64,000 bases of DNA from Castellaniella sp044508625 (GTDB taxonomy: Bacteria; Pseudomonadota; Gammaproteobacteria; Burkholderiales; Burkholderiaceae_B), in the NCBI GenBank assembly GCA_044508625.1, contig JBIQHJ010000005.1, forward strand, positions 1 to 64,000. Reading direction: 5' to 3'. Positions 16,204 through 24,655 of the stretch are shown piece after piece. Under the pieces are notes generated by a model, which had not been told where the DNA came from, made no database searches, and was given only the letters and a program-made list of their open reading frames with translations. The position numbers were made by a program, and so were the translations under genes. Positions within the stretch are counted from its first letter, which is position 1. The number at the start of each line of letters is the position of its first letter.

Positions 16204-17124
16204 TCAAATCGCCAAACCGGGCCGCGGCCAGTCCACGGCCATGAGCTGGCCGTACCCGGAAAGCGTGATGTACGCCGTCCGGCGATCCTCGCCGCCGAAA
16301 CAGATGTTGGTGCAGTACCCTTCGGGCGCCTCGTGGAACTCCAGCCACTCCCCGGAGGGCGAGAACACGCTGATGCCGCCCCTGACCAGGGTCGCGACGC
16401 AGACGTTGCCGCCCTCCTCCACCGCCAGGGAATCGAAGCGCTGGTAGCCCGGCAGGCCATGCACGAGGCGGCCGCCGTTGGGCGAGGGCCAGGGCTCGAG
16501 CCGCAGTTCCCCCGGACGGACGACCTCGTAGGCCCACAGGCGGCTGGTTTCCGTCTCGGACACGTACAGGGTCCCGCCGTCGGGCGACAGGCCGATGCCA
16601 TTGGGGGTGAGGACGGGATGGGCCACCCGCCGGATCTCGCTGCCGTCCTCGCGGGCGTAATAGACCGCGCCGCGCAGGATGCGGTCCTCGAAGGTCTTGC
16701 CGAAGTCCGTGAACCAGAATCCGCCCCGGGGATCGAACACGATGTCGTTCGGTCCGTGCAGGGGGACGCCCTCGCAGTGAGTATACAGAGTATCTACATC
16801 ACCGGTCGTGAGATCCACCCGCTGGATGGAGCCGCCCCGATAGCCGGCCGCCGGCCCGGTCGGGCGCGTGAAGCCCTCGTCCGTGCGCCAACTGAAGCCG
16901 CCGTTGTTGCACACGTAGCAATGGCCGTCGGGCCCGAGCGCCGCGCCGTTGGGGCCGCCTCCGAGCTGGGCGACGGTCTCGGCCTCGCCGCGGGGCGATA
17001 CGCGGACCAGCCGTCCCCCCTCGATCTCGACGACCAGCACGCCGCCGTCGGACATGGCGATGGGCCCCTCGGGAAAACCCAATCCGCTCGCCAGGATTCG
17101 GCCCTGGAGTCTAGCCTGTTTCAT
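16204..17124 (-). CDS. SMP-30/gluconolactonase-family lactone hydrolase
   Basis: A 306-residue six-bladed beta-propeller of the SMP-30/LRE family. These are Ca/Zn-dependent enzymes that open sugar or other small lactones. Typical features: FPEGPI near residue 17 (metal Glu), GGGPNGAALGPDG near 55, GPNDIVFDPRGGFWFTD near 130 (metal Asn), LTPNGIGLSPDG near 170 and FDSLAVEEGGNV near 230 (metal Asp). It has an SD of GAGGAG. It follows livF by 9 nt as the last gene of the livK-to-SMP-30 operon. That suggests the imported compound is, or becomes, a lactone. Confidence 0.88.
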   Translation of the reverse strand: MKQARLQGRILASGLGFPEGPIAMSDGGVLVVEIEGGRLVRVSPRGEAETVAQLGGGPNGAALGPDGHCYVCNNGGFSWRTDEGFTRPTGPAAGYRGGSIQRVDLTTGDVDTLYTHCEGVPLHGPNDIVFDPRGGFWFTDFGKTFEDRILRGAVYYAREDGSEIRRVAHPVLTPNGIGLSPDGGTLYVSETETSRLWAYEVVRPGELRLEPWPSPNGGRLVHGLPGYQRFDSLAVEEGGNVCVATLVRGGISVFSPSGEWLEFHEAPEGYCTNICFGGEDRRTAYITLSGYGQLMAVDWPRPGLAI

Positions 17125-17133
17125 CTCGTCTCC

Positions 17134-17892
17134 TCATTGAGCAATGGCTGGTTCCTGCCTGCGCGCCCCCAGATAGGCATCGATGGCGTGCTGGCGGCCT
17201 TCGCGGCTGCGCAGCGCGGCCTCGTCGAGCTCGCCGACGATGTGTCCGTGGCGCATGACCCAGGCGCGCGCGGCAAGCCGCGCGGCCACGTGGAAGCTCT
17301 GCTCGACCAGCAGCGCGGTGAGCTTCTGCTCGCGCTGGATCGCGCCCAGGCGCTCGTACACCCGCGCGACCAGCAGCGGCGCGAGGCCCAGCGAGGGCTC
17401 GTCGAGCAGCAGCAGCCTCGGGGCGGACATGAGCCCGCGGCCGATCGCCAGCATCTGCTGCTCGCCGCCGCTGAGCAGGCCCGCCGCGGCCCGCAGCCGA
17501 TTGGCGATCTCGGGAAAGAACTCCAGCACCATGCGCTGCCTGCGCTCGCGGGTGCGCTTGTCGATGAAATAGGACCCCAGCACCAGGTTTTCGGCCACGG
17601 ACAGGTCGCCGACGATGGCGCGCCCCTCGGGCACGTAGACGATGCCGAGGCGGAACCGCTCGGCCACGGACAGCCTGGAAATGTCGCGGCCGTCGAAATG
17701 GATGCGTCCCCGCATGGGCTCCAGGCCGGCGATCGCGCGCAAAGTGCTCGACTTGCCGGCGCCGTTGGCGCCCAGCAAGGCCGCCACGGTGCCGTCGGCG
17801 ACGGCGAGCGAGATGCCGTGCACCACCGGCCCCGCGCCATAGGCGACCGACAGGTCCTCGACGCGCAGCAGGGTCGACGCCGCATCAGCCAT
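17134..17892 (-). CDS. livF: Branched-chain amino acid-type ABC transporter ATPase LivF
   Basis: A 252-residue cytoplasmic ATPase of a HAAT-family importer. Walker A GANGAGKSS near residue 40, signature LSGGEQQMLAIGRGLM near 140, Walker B LLLLDEPSLGLAP near 160 and the H-loop region are all intact. The start at 17892 is chosen for its GGGGAGG ribosome site; an ATG at 17913 inside livG would add seven residues. It pairs with LivG as the second nucleotide-binding subunit. Confidence 0.92.
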   Translation of the reverse strand: MADAASTLLRVEDLSVAYGAGPVVHGISLAVADGTVAALLGANGAGKSSTLRAIAGLEPMRGRIHFDGRDISRLSVAERFRLGIVYVPEGRAIVGDLSVAENLVLGSYFIDKRTRERRQRMVLEFFPEIANRLRAAAGLLSGGEQQMLAIGRGLMSAPRLLLLDEPSLGLAPLLVARVYERLGAIQREQKLTALLVEQSFHVAARLAARAWVMRHGHIVGELDEAALRSREGRQHAIDAYLGARRQEPAIAQ

Positions 17893-17905
17893 TTCGCCTC
17901 CCCGA

Positions 17906-18694
17906 TCAGCCATTCTCGTCCCCCAGATAGACGCGGATCACCTCCGGATCGTCCCGCACCTCCTCGGGCGTCCCGCGGGCCAGTATGCTGCCCACGTTGA
18001 GCACGTAGATCGTGTCGCACACCTCCATGATGAGGTCCATGTCGTGTTCCACGACCACGAGGACCAGCCCGGGAGCGCGCAGTTTCTTGAGCGCCGCGGA
18101 CAGGTCGGCGGTCTCGACGGAATTCAGGCCCGCGGCCGGCTCGTCGAGCAGCAGGACCCGCGGGTCGCCGACCACGGCGCGGGCGATCTCGGCGAGCCGC
18201 AGCAGGCCCGGCGGCAATTGGGACGGGGCCGCGTCGGCGACGTGGGCGATGCCCAGCCGATCCAGGGCCTCCAGGGCCCGCTCGCGATTGCGGGCGCGCT
18301 CGAGCCTGCCCGCGGGCAGCGGCAGGAACGCGCCCAGCCAGCCCGTCGTCGACACGCGGTCGAGGCCGACCATCACGTTCTCGACGATGCTGAGCTCGGG
18401 ACACAGGGCCACGTGCTGGAAGCTGCGCGAGAACCCGAGGGCCGCGCGCTCGGGCGGACGCAGGCCCTCCAGCCGCGTGCCGCCCATGCGGATGCTGCCC
18501 TGCTGCGGCGAGTACAGTCCCGTCAGGCAATTGAAGAAGCTGGTCTTGCCCGCGCCGTTCGGCCCGATCAGGCCGGTGATTCGGCCGGCCTGGAGCTCGA
18601 CGTCGATGTCCTGCAGTACCTGGATGCCGCCGAAGGACAGCGACAGGCGCTCCACGACCAGGGATTCCGCCAGGGCGGGCCGCGGGGCGTTCAT
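17906..18694 (-). CDS. livG: Branched-chain amino acid-type ABC transporter ATPase LivG
   Basis: A 262-residue ATPase of the same importer. Walker A GPNGAGKTSFFN near residue 45 and Walker B RVLLLDEPAAGLN near 180 are intact. LivG-type Q-loop FSRSFQHVALCPELSIVEN is near 90. The C-terminus VIRVYLGD is the LivG signature end. The ABC signature reads SQLPPGLLRLAEIARA rather than LS(Y/F)GxQR. That is an unusual substitution of the Gly-Gly pair and could weaken ATP sandwich contacts. ATGA overlap with livM. Confidence 0.88.
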   Translation of the reverse strand: MNAPRPALAESLVVERLSLSFGGIQVLQDIDVELQAGRITGLIGPNGAGKTSFFNCLTGLYSPQQGSIRMGGTRLEGLRPPERAALGFSRSFQHVALCPELSIVENVMVGLDRVSTTGWLGAFLPLPAGRLERARNRERALEALDRLGIAHVADAAPSQLPPGLLRLAEIARAVVGDPRVLLLDEPAAGLNSVETADLSAALKKLRAPGLVLVVVEHDMDLIMEVCDTIYVLNVGSILARGTPEEVRDDPEVIRVYLGDENG

Positions 18695-19695
18695 GTCCGT
18701 TCTCCCAGCCGCGCGCGCAGCGAGGCGGGCAGCGCATTGACGGCGAGCACCACCGCCAGCAGGGCGGTGCCGTACAGGATCGGGACCCAGTCGCCGGCGC
18801 CCGCGAGCAGCAGGGGAATGAGCGTGAGGAACAAGCCGCCGAGCAGGCTGCCGAGCACCGACATCGAATACAGGCTCACCACCGAGCCGACCAGCAGGAA
18901 GATCGAGGTCCAGAGCGTGAAGCTGTTGGGCGACACGGTCGAGGAACTGAAGGCCAGCAGCGCGCCGCCGATGGCCGCGATCGAACCGCTCAGCGCCATG
19001 CAGGACAGGCGGGCCCAACTGCGGCGCACGCCGAAGGACTCCGCGGCGTAGGGCGAGGTACGGATCAGCAGCAGCGCCATCGCCTGGCGCGAGCGGCGGA
19101 ACTGCCGCAGCAGCAGCACGACGGCGACCAGCCCGGCCAGCGGCAGGTAATACTGCTGATGGGCCCTGGACAGGCCGGAAACGGCGTCCAGGTTGACGTA
19201 CAGGCCGCCGTAGCCCCCCGTCACCTCGGAGAAATGCAGCAGGATCTCGGGCAGCGCGAGGGCGAGGGCCATGGTTGCCACGGCCAGGTAGATGCCCGAC
19301 AGGTGGCGCGAGGGAAAGGCGAACAGCATGCCCAGCAGGCCGCCCGCCACGGCGGCCGCGGGCAGCCCGGCCAGCAGCGAGAGGCCGAGGTATTTTTCCA
19401 TGAGGGCCACCGTGTAGGCGCCCGCCCCCATGAACACGCCATGGCCGATCGACACCTCGCCGCCGTAGCGCACGAGGAAGCTCACCGAGATGATCGCGAT
19501 CGCCTGGGCGAAACAGATCCCCAGGGTGAAGGTCCAGTAGCCGCCGGCCACGAGCGGCAGCAGCGCCAGGGCCAGCAGGACCAGGCCGCCCGCGCCGCGC
19601 AGCCACGGGCCGCCCGCGGGTTTCGAAATCCGCGAGGGCTCCGCCTCCTCGGGCAGCGGGCGGGAGACGACGGCGTTGGACAGGGAGTCAGACAC
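18691..19695 (-). CDS. livM: ABC transporter permease LivM
   Basis: A 334-residue integral membrane permease. About nine hydrophobic segments and the LivM loop (YGGEVSIGHGVFMGAGAYTVAL near residue 80) are visible. The last helices end in SLRARLGERT. The start is GTG at 19695, five nt after a GGAGG ribosome site. A GTG two codons upstream lies inside that site. It overlaps livH by 8 nt and livG by 4 nt. Confidence 0.9.
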   Translation of the reverse strand: MSDSLSNAVVSRPLPEEAEPSRISKPAGGPWLRGAGGLVLLALALLPLVAGGYWTFTLGICFAQAIAIISVSFLVRYGGEVSIGHGVFMGAGAYTVALMEKYLGLSLLAGLPAAAVAGGLLGMLFAFPSRHLSGIYLAVATMALALALPEILLHFSEVTGGYGGLYVNLDAVSGLSRAHQQYYLPLAGLVAVVLLLRQFRRSRQAMALLLIRTSPYAAESFGVRRSWARLSCMALSGSIAAIGGALLAFSSSTVSPNSFTLWTSIFLLVGSVVSLYSMSVLGSLLGGLFLTLIPLLLAGAGDWVPILYGTALLAVVLAVNALPASLRARLGERT

Positions 19696-20566
19696 GGGCA
19701 CCTCCCCGCGCGGCGAGCACCCCTTTCGGGAAAATGTTCAGCACCAGCAGGATCACCAGCAGCAGGTAGGTGTTGCTGAACTCGGCGGCGACGTAGAACG
19801 ACAGGAGGTTCATCACGACGCCGATGAAGATGCCGCCCACCACCGCCCCCGGCAGGCTGCTGAAGCCGCCGACGACCGCCGCGCCGAAGGCCTGCAGCAT
19901 GAAGGAGGCCACGCTGGTGGAGGACAGGAAGGTGGTCGGCACGATCAGCAGCGAGGCGACCAGGCCGAGCACCCCGGCCACGATCCAGGAAAACAGGTGG
20001 ACGCGGCGCAGTTGCAGGCCGCAGACGCGGCTGGCGAAGGGATGCGCCGAGACGGCCCGAAAGGCGATGCCGATGCGGGTGCGCTCGATGAGCAGGTACA
20101 GGACGGCGGTCACCAGGGCCGTCACGGCGAGCACGGTCAGGTCGTAGGCGTCGATGGGCAGCGGCCCGAGCTGCGTGCGCCACGCGGGGATCGGCAAGTC
20201 GAGGGAAACGACGTTCGCGCCGAACATCAATTGCGTCAGGCCCTGCATGATCAGGCCCACGCCGAGCGTGGCGATCGTGCCGGTGAGGTCCGACTTGAAC
20301 ACCAGCGGCGCGATCAGCAGGTAGCTGGCCGCCATGACGGCGATCATGATCGCCAGCGTCAGGACGACCGCGGGCCCCCAGGCGAGGTTCCCGTAGATCC
20401 CGGCCGTGAAGCCGAACACCAGGAAGGCGGCCAGCCCCGCCAGGTTGCCATGGGCGAAGTTCACCACGTTGGAGCTCTTGTAGATCAGCACGATGCCGAT
20501 CGCGCCCATCGAATACAGGCACCCGCTGACGGTGCCGGACCACGCCAGCCCGATCAAGTCATCCAT
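19688..20566 (-). CDS. livH: ABC transporter permease LivH
   Basis: A 292-residue permease of the HAAT family with about eight hydrophobic segments. The family motif NVVNFAHGNLAGLAAF is at ~34-50, IATLGVGLIMQG near 100 and QAFGAAVVGGFSSLPGAVVGG near 230. First of the four clustered transport genes; the binding protein gene is four genes upstream in the same operon. It starts 15 nt after the dehydrogenase gene. Confidence 0.93.
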   Translation of the reverse strand: MDDLIGLAWSGTVSGCLYSMGAIGIVLIYKSSNVVNFAHGNLAGLAAFLVFGFTAGIYGNLAWGPAVVLTLAIMIAVMAASYLLIAPLVFKSDLTGTIATLGVGLIMQGLTQLMFGANVVSLDLPIPAWRTQLGPLPIDAYDLTVLAVTALVTAVLYLLIERTRIGIAFRAVSAHPFASRVCGLQLRRVHLFSWIVAGVLGLVASLLIVPTTFLSSTSVASFMLQAFGAAVVGGFSSLPGAVVGGIFIGVVMNLLSFYVAAEFSNTYLLLVILLVLNIFPKGVLAARGGARV

Positions 20567-20581
20567 GAGTCCGGCCCTCCC

Positions 20582-21496
20582 TCATGCCGCGTCCGGGGGA
20601 AGCTCGATGTCGCGGTCGACGACCTCGATCACGGCCGGGAAATACCGGCCGCCCCAGCCGGCGTCCATCGTCGCGGCGTAATAGCGCCGCGCGAGTTCGG
20701 CGACGTGGGCGCGCAGCCCCGTCTGCCCGGCGAGCTCCAGCACGTAGCCGAGGTCCTTCAGCACGTACTCGGGCGGGAAGGACTTTTCCGGAAACTGCCG
20801 CGGCAGCATCGCCTTGCGCCCGTGATTGCGCAGCACGAAGCTGTCCCCGGAGCCCTTGGACACGGCGTCCAGCAGCACCGCGGGCTGCACGCCCGCGCGC
20901 TCGCCCAGGACCATCATCTCGGCGAGCGCCATGGTGTGCTCGAACACCAGCGCGTTGTTGATCAGCTTGACCGCCTGGCCGCAGCCCACCGCGCCGCAAT
21001 GCGTGACGTCGGTGCCGATGTAGCGCAGCAGCGGCTCGGCCTGCGCATAGACGGCATCGTCGGCGCCCACCATGATGCTGAGCTCGCCGCGCCGCGCCGC
21101 CTCCCGCGTGCGCGCCACAGGCGCGTCGGCGAAACGGATGCCCAGGCCGGCGAGCCGCTGCGCGACCCGGCGGGCGGCATCGACCGTCGTGGTGCTCAGG
21201 TCGACGATCAGCGAGGGCTTTTTCCCGCCGCCGGCGAGCCCGCCCTCGCCGAGGCAGACCGCTTCGACCTGCGCGCCGCCGGGCAGCGACATGAAGACGA
21301 TCTCGGCCTCGGCCGCCAGCTCGGCGACCGAGCCGGCGCGCCGGGCCCCGGTGCCCTCCAGGGCCTCGCAGGCGGCCGGGTTCATGTCGAAAACGATGAC
21401 GTCGCCCGGATGCTTGGTGGCCATGTTGCGGCTCATGGGCCCGCCCATGACGCCCAGGCCGATGAATCCGATTGCTGGAGCCGTCCCTGCGTTCAT
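20582..21496 (-). CDS. 3-Hydroxyisobutyrate-dehydrogenase-family NAD(P)-dependent oxidoreductase
   Basis: A 304-residue beta-hydroxyacid dehydrogenase. N-terminal Rossmann motif GFIGLGVMGGPMSRNM is near residue 10, and the catalytic Lys is in GCGQAVKLINN (about residue 177). The substrate-binding signature is unusual: DAPVARTREAARRGELSIMVGA, where most members have DAPVSGG. This suggests a substrate other than 3-hydroxyisobutyrate or tartronate semialdehyde. The ATG at 21496 is preferred because AGAGGAG lies 6 nt upstream; the ATG at 21502 directly abuts that site. It sits between an SDR gene and livH. Confidence 0.85.
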   Translation of the reverse strand: MNAGTAPAIGFIGLGVMGGPMSRNMATKHPGDVIVFDMNPAACEALEGTGARRAGSVAELAAEAEIVFMSLPGGAQVEAVCLGEGGLAGGGKKPSLIVDLSTTTVDAARRVAQRLAGLGIRFADAPVARTREAARRGELSIMVGADDAVYAQAEPLLRYIGTDVTHCGAVGCGQAVKLINNALVFEHTMALAEMMVLGERAGVQPAVLLDAVSKGSGDSFVLRNHGRKAMLPRQFPEKSFPPEYVLKDLGYVLELAGQTGLRAHVAELARRYYAATMDAGWGGRYFPAVIEVVDRDIELPPDAA

Positions 21497-21508
21497 GTCC
21501 ATCTCCTC

Positions 21509-22255
21509 TCAGTCCATCCACATGCCGCCGCTGATGTCCAGCGACGTGCCCGTGATCCAGTTGGAAGCCTGGGAGCAGAGGAACAGCGCGGCCTGCGCGA
21601 TGTCGTCCGGATTCCCGTAGCGCCCCAGGGGCACGGTCTTGTTGGCGGCCGGCGCCCCGGCCTTGCCCGTCACGCTGGCCCACATCGCGGTCTCGACCGG
21701 TCCGGGCGCGAGCGTGTTCACGTAGACGCCATGCGGGGCGCCGGCCTTGGCCATCCACCGCATCATCCCGTGCACCGCCGACTTGGAGGCCACGTAGGCC
21801 GGCCCCGAGGCCACGCCGCCGTTCTTGGCCGCGATCGAGCCGGCGGCGAGGATCTTGCCGTAGCCCCGCTCGCACATCAGGGGAAAGACCTTGCGGGTGG
21901 GGTTCACCACGCCGCGCACGTTGACGGACATCACCGCGTCCCATTCCTCGTCGGTGCTCTCGGCGAGCGGCGTGCGCGCGATGATGCCCGCGCACAGCAC
22001 CAGGATGTCGATCCCGCCATGGCCCGCGACGATGCCGTCGACCACGGCATCGGTATCCGCGCGCGAGGTCACGTCATAGCGCCGATACTCGATGCCGGGC
22101 CCGATCTCCTCGTGGTCGGCGCGATCGGTGGCCACCACGCGCGCGCCCGCCTCGTGGAAGGCCTTGGCGATCGCGCGGCCCATGGCGCCGGCCCCGCCGG
22201 TGATCAGGGCGACCTGGCCCGCGAGATTCGCAGGGCCGCTCATATGCTGGGACAT
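21509..22255 (-). CDS. SDR-family oxidoreductase
   Basis: A 248-residue classical short-chain dehydrogenase. Cofactor motif TGGAGAMGRAIA is near residue 19. Asp38-like residue VVATDRAD is compatible with NAD preference. LCAGI replaces NNAG near 86, catalytic Ser is in AAGSIAAKNGG near 135, and YVASKSAVHG is near 150. The substrate cannot be assigned. Good GAGGAG ribosome site. It lies between the second hotdog hydratase and the hydroxyacid dehydrogenase. Successive oxidation of an alcohol or hydroxyacid intermediate fits. Confidence 0.88.
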   Translation of the reverse strand: MSQHMSGPANLAGQVALITGGAGAMGRAIAKAFHEAGARVVATDRADHEEIGPGIEYRRYDVTSRADTDAVVDGIVAGHGGIDILVLCAGIIARTPLAESTDEEWDAVMSVNVRGVVNPTRKVFPLMCERGYGKILAAGSIAAKNGGVASGPAYVASKSAVHGMMRWMAKAGAPHGVYVNTLAPGPVETAMWASVTGKAGAPAANKTVPLGRYGNPDDIAQAALFLCSQASNWITGTSLDISGGMWMD

Positions 22256-22292
22256 CTTTTCTCCTCGTTGATTTGTCTGAACGGCGTCCCGC

Positions 22293-23222
22293 TCATCGAA
22301 ACGCCGCCACCGCCGAAACCGCCAGCTCGCCGTCCGGGCCGCGGGCCCACAGTTCCAGCGTGCCATCGTCCGCCTCGCGCCCCTCCAGGCGAAAGGCGCG
22401 GGAAACGAACAGCGGGCTCACGCCCCTGAACTCGAAGCGCGCCAGCGGCCGGCCGCCGCCCCGGTCCGCCGCGAACTGCTGCAGCAGCGTGGCCGTCAGG
22501 GGGCCGTGCACCACCAGGTCCGGATACCCCTCGACCCGGCGCGCATAGTCCTGGTCGTAATGGATGCGATGCCCGTTGAAAGTCAGCGCCGAGTACCGGA
22601 ACAGCAGCACGGGATCGGGCGCGAAGGGCTGGCTCCATTGGGCTTGCGCCTCATGGGCCGGCGGGGCGGCCGCGGCATTCGGCTGCGCGGTCGACCGCGC
22701 CCGCGGCTGGACGGCCGGCGGCGAGGCCGGCTGGGCCGCTGACTGGGCCGCCGACCGGACCGCTGCCGCGGCGCCGGGCGGCGAGGCCTCGCGATAGACG
22801 ATGTCCTGCTCCTCGACGATGCGCGCCTCGCCCTCGCAGGCGATCGTGTGCCGCAGCGTCACGAACCACAGGGCGCCGCGCTTGCCCACCTTGTGCTGGA
22901 CGCCCAGGATCCGGCTTTCGCGGGTCGCCTGGGCGCCGACCGGCAGATCGGCCAGGTAGCGCAGGCGGCTGCCGGCCCACATCCTGCGCGGCAGGTCTAT
23001 GGGCGGCAGGAATCCGCCCCGCCTGGGATGGCCGTCGTCCCCCAGGCCGCTGCGCGGGACCACGGGGTTGAAGAACAGCCACTGCCAACCCGCGGGCAAG
23101 GGCTCGCCCTCGCGCGCCGCGGGGACGTCCAGGGTCGCGGCCATGGCCTGGACGACCGAGGCATGCAGGTGTTCCGTACGTGATTCCGTACGGCCGATCC
23201 ATGCATCGTACTGGCTGCTCAT
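22293..23222 (-). CDS. Hotdog (FAS1-like dehydratase) acyl-CoA hydratase, mesaconyl-CoA hydratase-like
   Basis: A 309-residue protein of the HTD2/mesaconyl-C4-CoA hydratase type. It has an N-terminal FAS1-like dehydratase region (WQWLFFNPVVPRSGLGDDGHP near residue 43) and a C-terminal hotdog (LLFRYSALTFNGHRIHYDQDYAR near 215, DLVVHGPLTATLL near 240). The two are joined by a Ser/Ala/Gln/Pro-rich linker of about 40 residues (~150-190), longer than usual and repetitive. ATG 23222 has a GAGGAG ribosome site; a GTG ten codons upstream is less likely. Second gene of the livK operon. The likely reaction is hydration of an enoyl- or mesaconyl-type CoA ester. Confidence 0.85.
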   Translation of the reverse strand: MSSQYDAWIGRTESRTEHLHASVVQAMAATLDVPAAREGEPLPAGWQWLFFNPVVPRSGLGDDGHPRRGGFLPPIDLPRRMWAGSRLRYLADLPVGAQATRESRILGVQHKVGKRGALWFVTLRHTIACEGEARIVEEQDIVYREASPPGAAAAVRSAAQSAAQPASPPAVQPRARSTAQPNAAAAPPAHEAQAQWSQPFAPDPVLLFRYSALTFNGHRIHYDQDYARRVEGYPDLVVHGPLTATLLQQFAADRGGGRPLARFEFRGVSPLFVSRAFRLEGREADDGTLELWARGPDGELAVSAVAAFR

Positions 23223-23254
23223 GCGTGCGGTCTCCTCGATCCGTGTGGACACGC

Positions 23255-24466
23255 CTAGGCCAGCTTGGCGTCGAACACGACGGGCGGATACGGCTTGAAC
23301 TTGCCGACGAGCTCGAAGGATCCGCCGCCCGAGGCCTGGATGATGCCTTCCTGGCGGGCCCCCCGGTGATCCCCGGCCTGGAAGCTCACGCCGCGCGCCC
23401 CGCCGACCGTCTCATTGCGCATGGTCTCCATGACGTCGACCATGCTGGCCCGGGTCAGGGGCTTGCCGCTGGCCAGCAGGAGCTGGAATCCCTTCACGAA
23501 CAAGGCGGCGTTGCTCCAGCCGTTCAGGCCGAACACGCCCACCGGATCGGCCGGGTAATGCTCGGCGATCGTTTCGCGGTAGGCCTTGATGTCCGGGTCG
23601 TCGGACATGACCGGCGCGAGCCAGGAGGAGAAGTACACCCCGTCGAGCAGCGGCCCCGCAAGCTTGTAGGTGGTGGGATCGGCCGTGAAGAACGGCGCCA
23701 TCCACTTGACCTTGACCCCGAGGCGGTCGGCCGCCTTGAGCGCGGCGGCCAGGTTGGCGTTCGAGCCGAACAGAATCACCACCTCGGCCTTGGCGTTGGC
23801 GATCTTGCGCAAATGCGGCGTGAAGTCGGTGTTGCGGACCTCGAAGGGAATCGACTCGGCCGCCTCTTTCTTGAGCGAGTCCATGTACAGGTCGAAGCCG
23901 CGCTTTGCGGAACGCCCGAGCTCGTCGTTTTCCCAGAGCAGGGCGACCCGCCCGGCCTTGAGCTCGGACACCGCGTAATCCAGGTTGGAGGCCGCGGACC
24001 AGCCATAGTCGGGCAGCAGGGGAAACACCAGCCGCTCGGAAAACAGCGCGGATGCGCCGCCGATCGGCGCGATCATGGGCAGCCCCACCTCCTTGGCGTA
24101 GGGAATCACGGCGACCGACTGCGCCGTGCCCACCGTGGCGGCCAGCGCGAAGATATTGCTTTCCTCCACCAGCCTGCGCGTCACCGCCACGCTGCGCGCC
24201 GGCTCGTAGCCGTCGTCGTAGGTCACGTAATCGATTTTCCACCCGCCCAGCGCATTGGTCTTGTTGGCCCACTTGAAGCAAGCGTCGGCGGCATGGGTGA
24301 GGATCGCATAGAACGGGACGGGTCCCGTGATCGGAGTGAATGCGCCGACGGTCACCGTCTTGCTGGCCGCATCGATGCCGGGCGAATTCTGCTGGGCGCG
24401 CACCCAGGCGGGCAGCGCGATGGTCGCGGCGGCGGCACAGCCGCCCAGGAATGTCCTTCTAAGCAC
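23255..24466 (-). CDS. livK: ABC transporter substrate-binding protein, LivK/HAAT type
   Basis: A 403-residue periplasmic binding protein (type 1 fold) feeding LivHMGF. The signal peptide has a twin-arginine-like start (LRRTFLGG) and an AxA cleavage site near residue 24, so Tat export is possible. The type 1 fold is recognisable from VGAFTPITGPVPFYA near residue 40, an NxGxx-like segment and a Trp/Asn-rich C-lobe. The start codon is GTG with a GGAG ribosome site; no ATG fits. First gene of a nine-gene operon running to the SMP-30 gene. The AATGCATT motif lies 60-70 bp upstream. Confidence 0.9.
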   Translation of the reverse strand: MLRRTFLGGCAAAATIALPAWVRAQQNSPGIDAASKTVTVGAFTPITGPVPFYAILTHAADACFKWANKTNALGGWKIDYVTYDDGYEPARSVAVTRRLVEESNIFALAATVGTAQSVAVIPYAKEVGLPMIAPIGGASALFSERLVFPLLPDYGWSAASNLDYAVSELKAGRVALLWENDELGRSAKRGFDLYMDSLKKEAAESIPFEVRNTDFTPHLRKIANAKAEVVILFGSNANLAAALKAADRLGVKVKWMAPFFTADPTTYKLAGPLLDGVYFSSWLAPVMSDDPDIKAYRETIAEHYPADPVGVFGLNGWSNAALFVKGFQLLLASGKPLTRASMVDVMETMRNETVGGARGVSFQAGDHRGARQEGIIQASGGGSFELVGKFKPYPPVVFDAKLA

Positions 24467-24524
24467 GGTCTCGTCTCCTTTCGTGGCGCCGGCCGGGTCG
24501 GTCGGTCGAGTCTTTTATTTCGAT

Positions 24525-24536
24525 AGAATGCATTTT
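24525..24536 (-). promoter_or_regulatory. AATGCATT operator upstream of livK
   Basis: Read on the minus strand AAAATGCATTCT, one base from the 12-mers at 16019 and 24610. It overlaps a TATAAA (24539-24534) that could be the livK -10, with TTATTA 17 nt before it. Confidence 0.55.
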
Positions 24537-24609
24537 ATATCGTTTTTGAGTCGAATTAATAAGGGATTTCCCTAGAAATATGCGGCTTTATAGGTTTTCA
24601 TTGGAATAT

Positions 24610-24621
24610 ATAATGCATTCT
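24610..24621 (+). promoter_or_regulatory. AATGCATT operator upstream of the divergent CoA-transferase
   Basis: ATAATGCATTCT, identical to the site at 16019-16030. It overlaps a perfect -10 TATAAT (24609-24614) located 41 bp before the CoA-transferase start. Confidence 0.6.
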
Positions 24622-24655
24622 ATTAGCCAAATCTCATCGAAAACAAGGAAGCACC

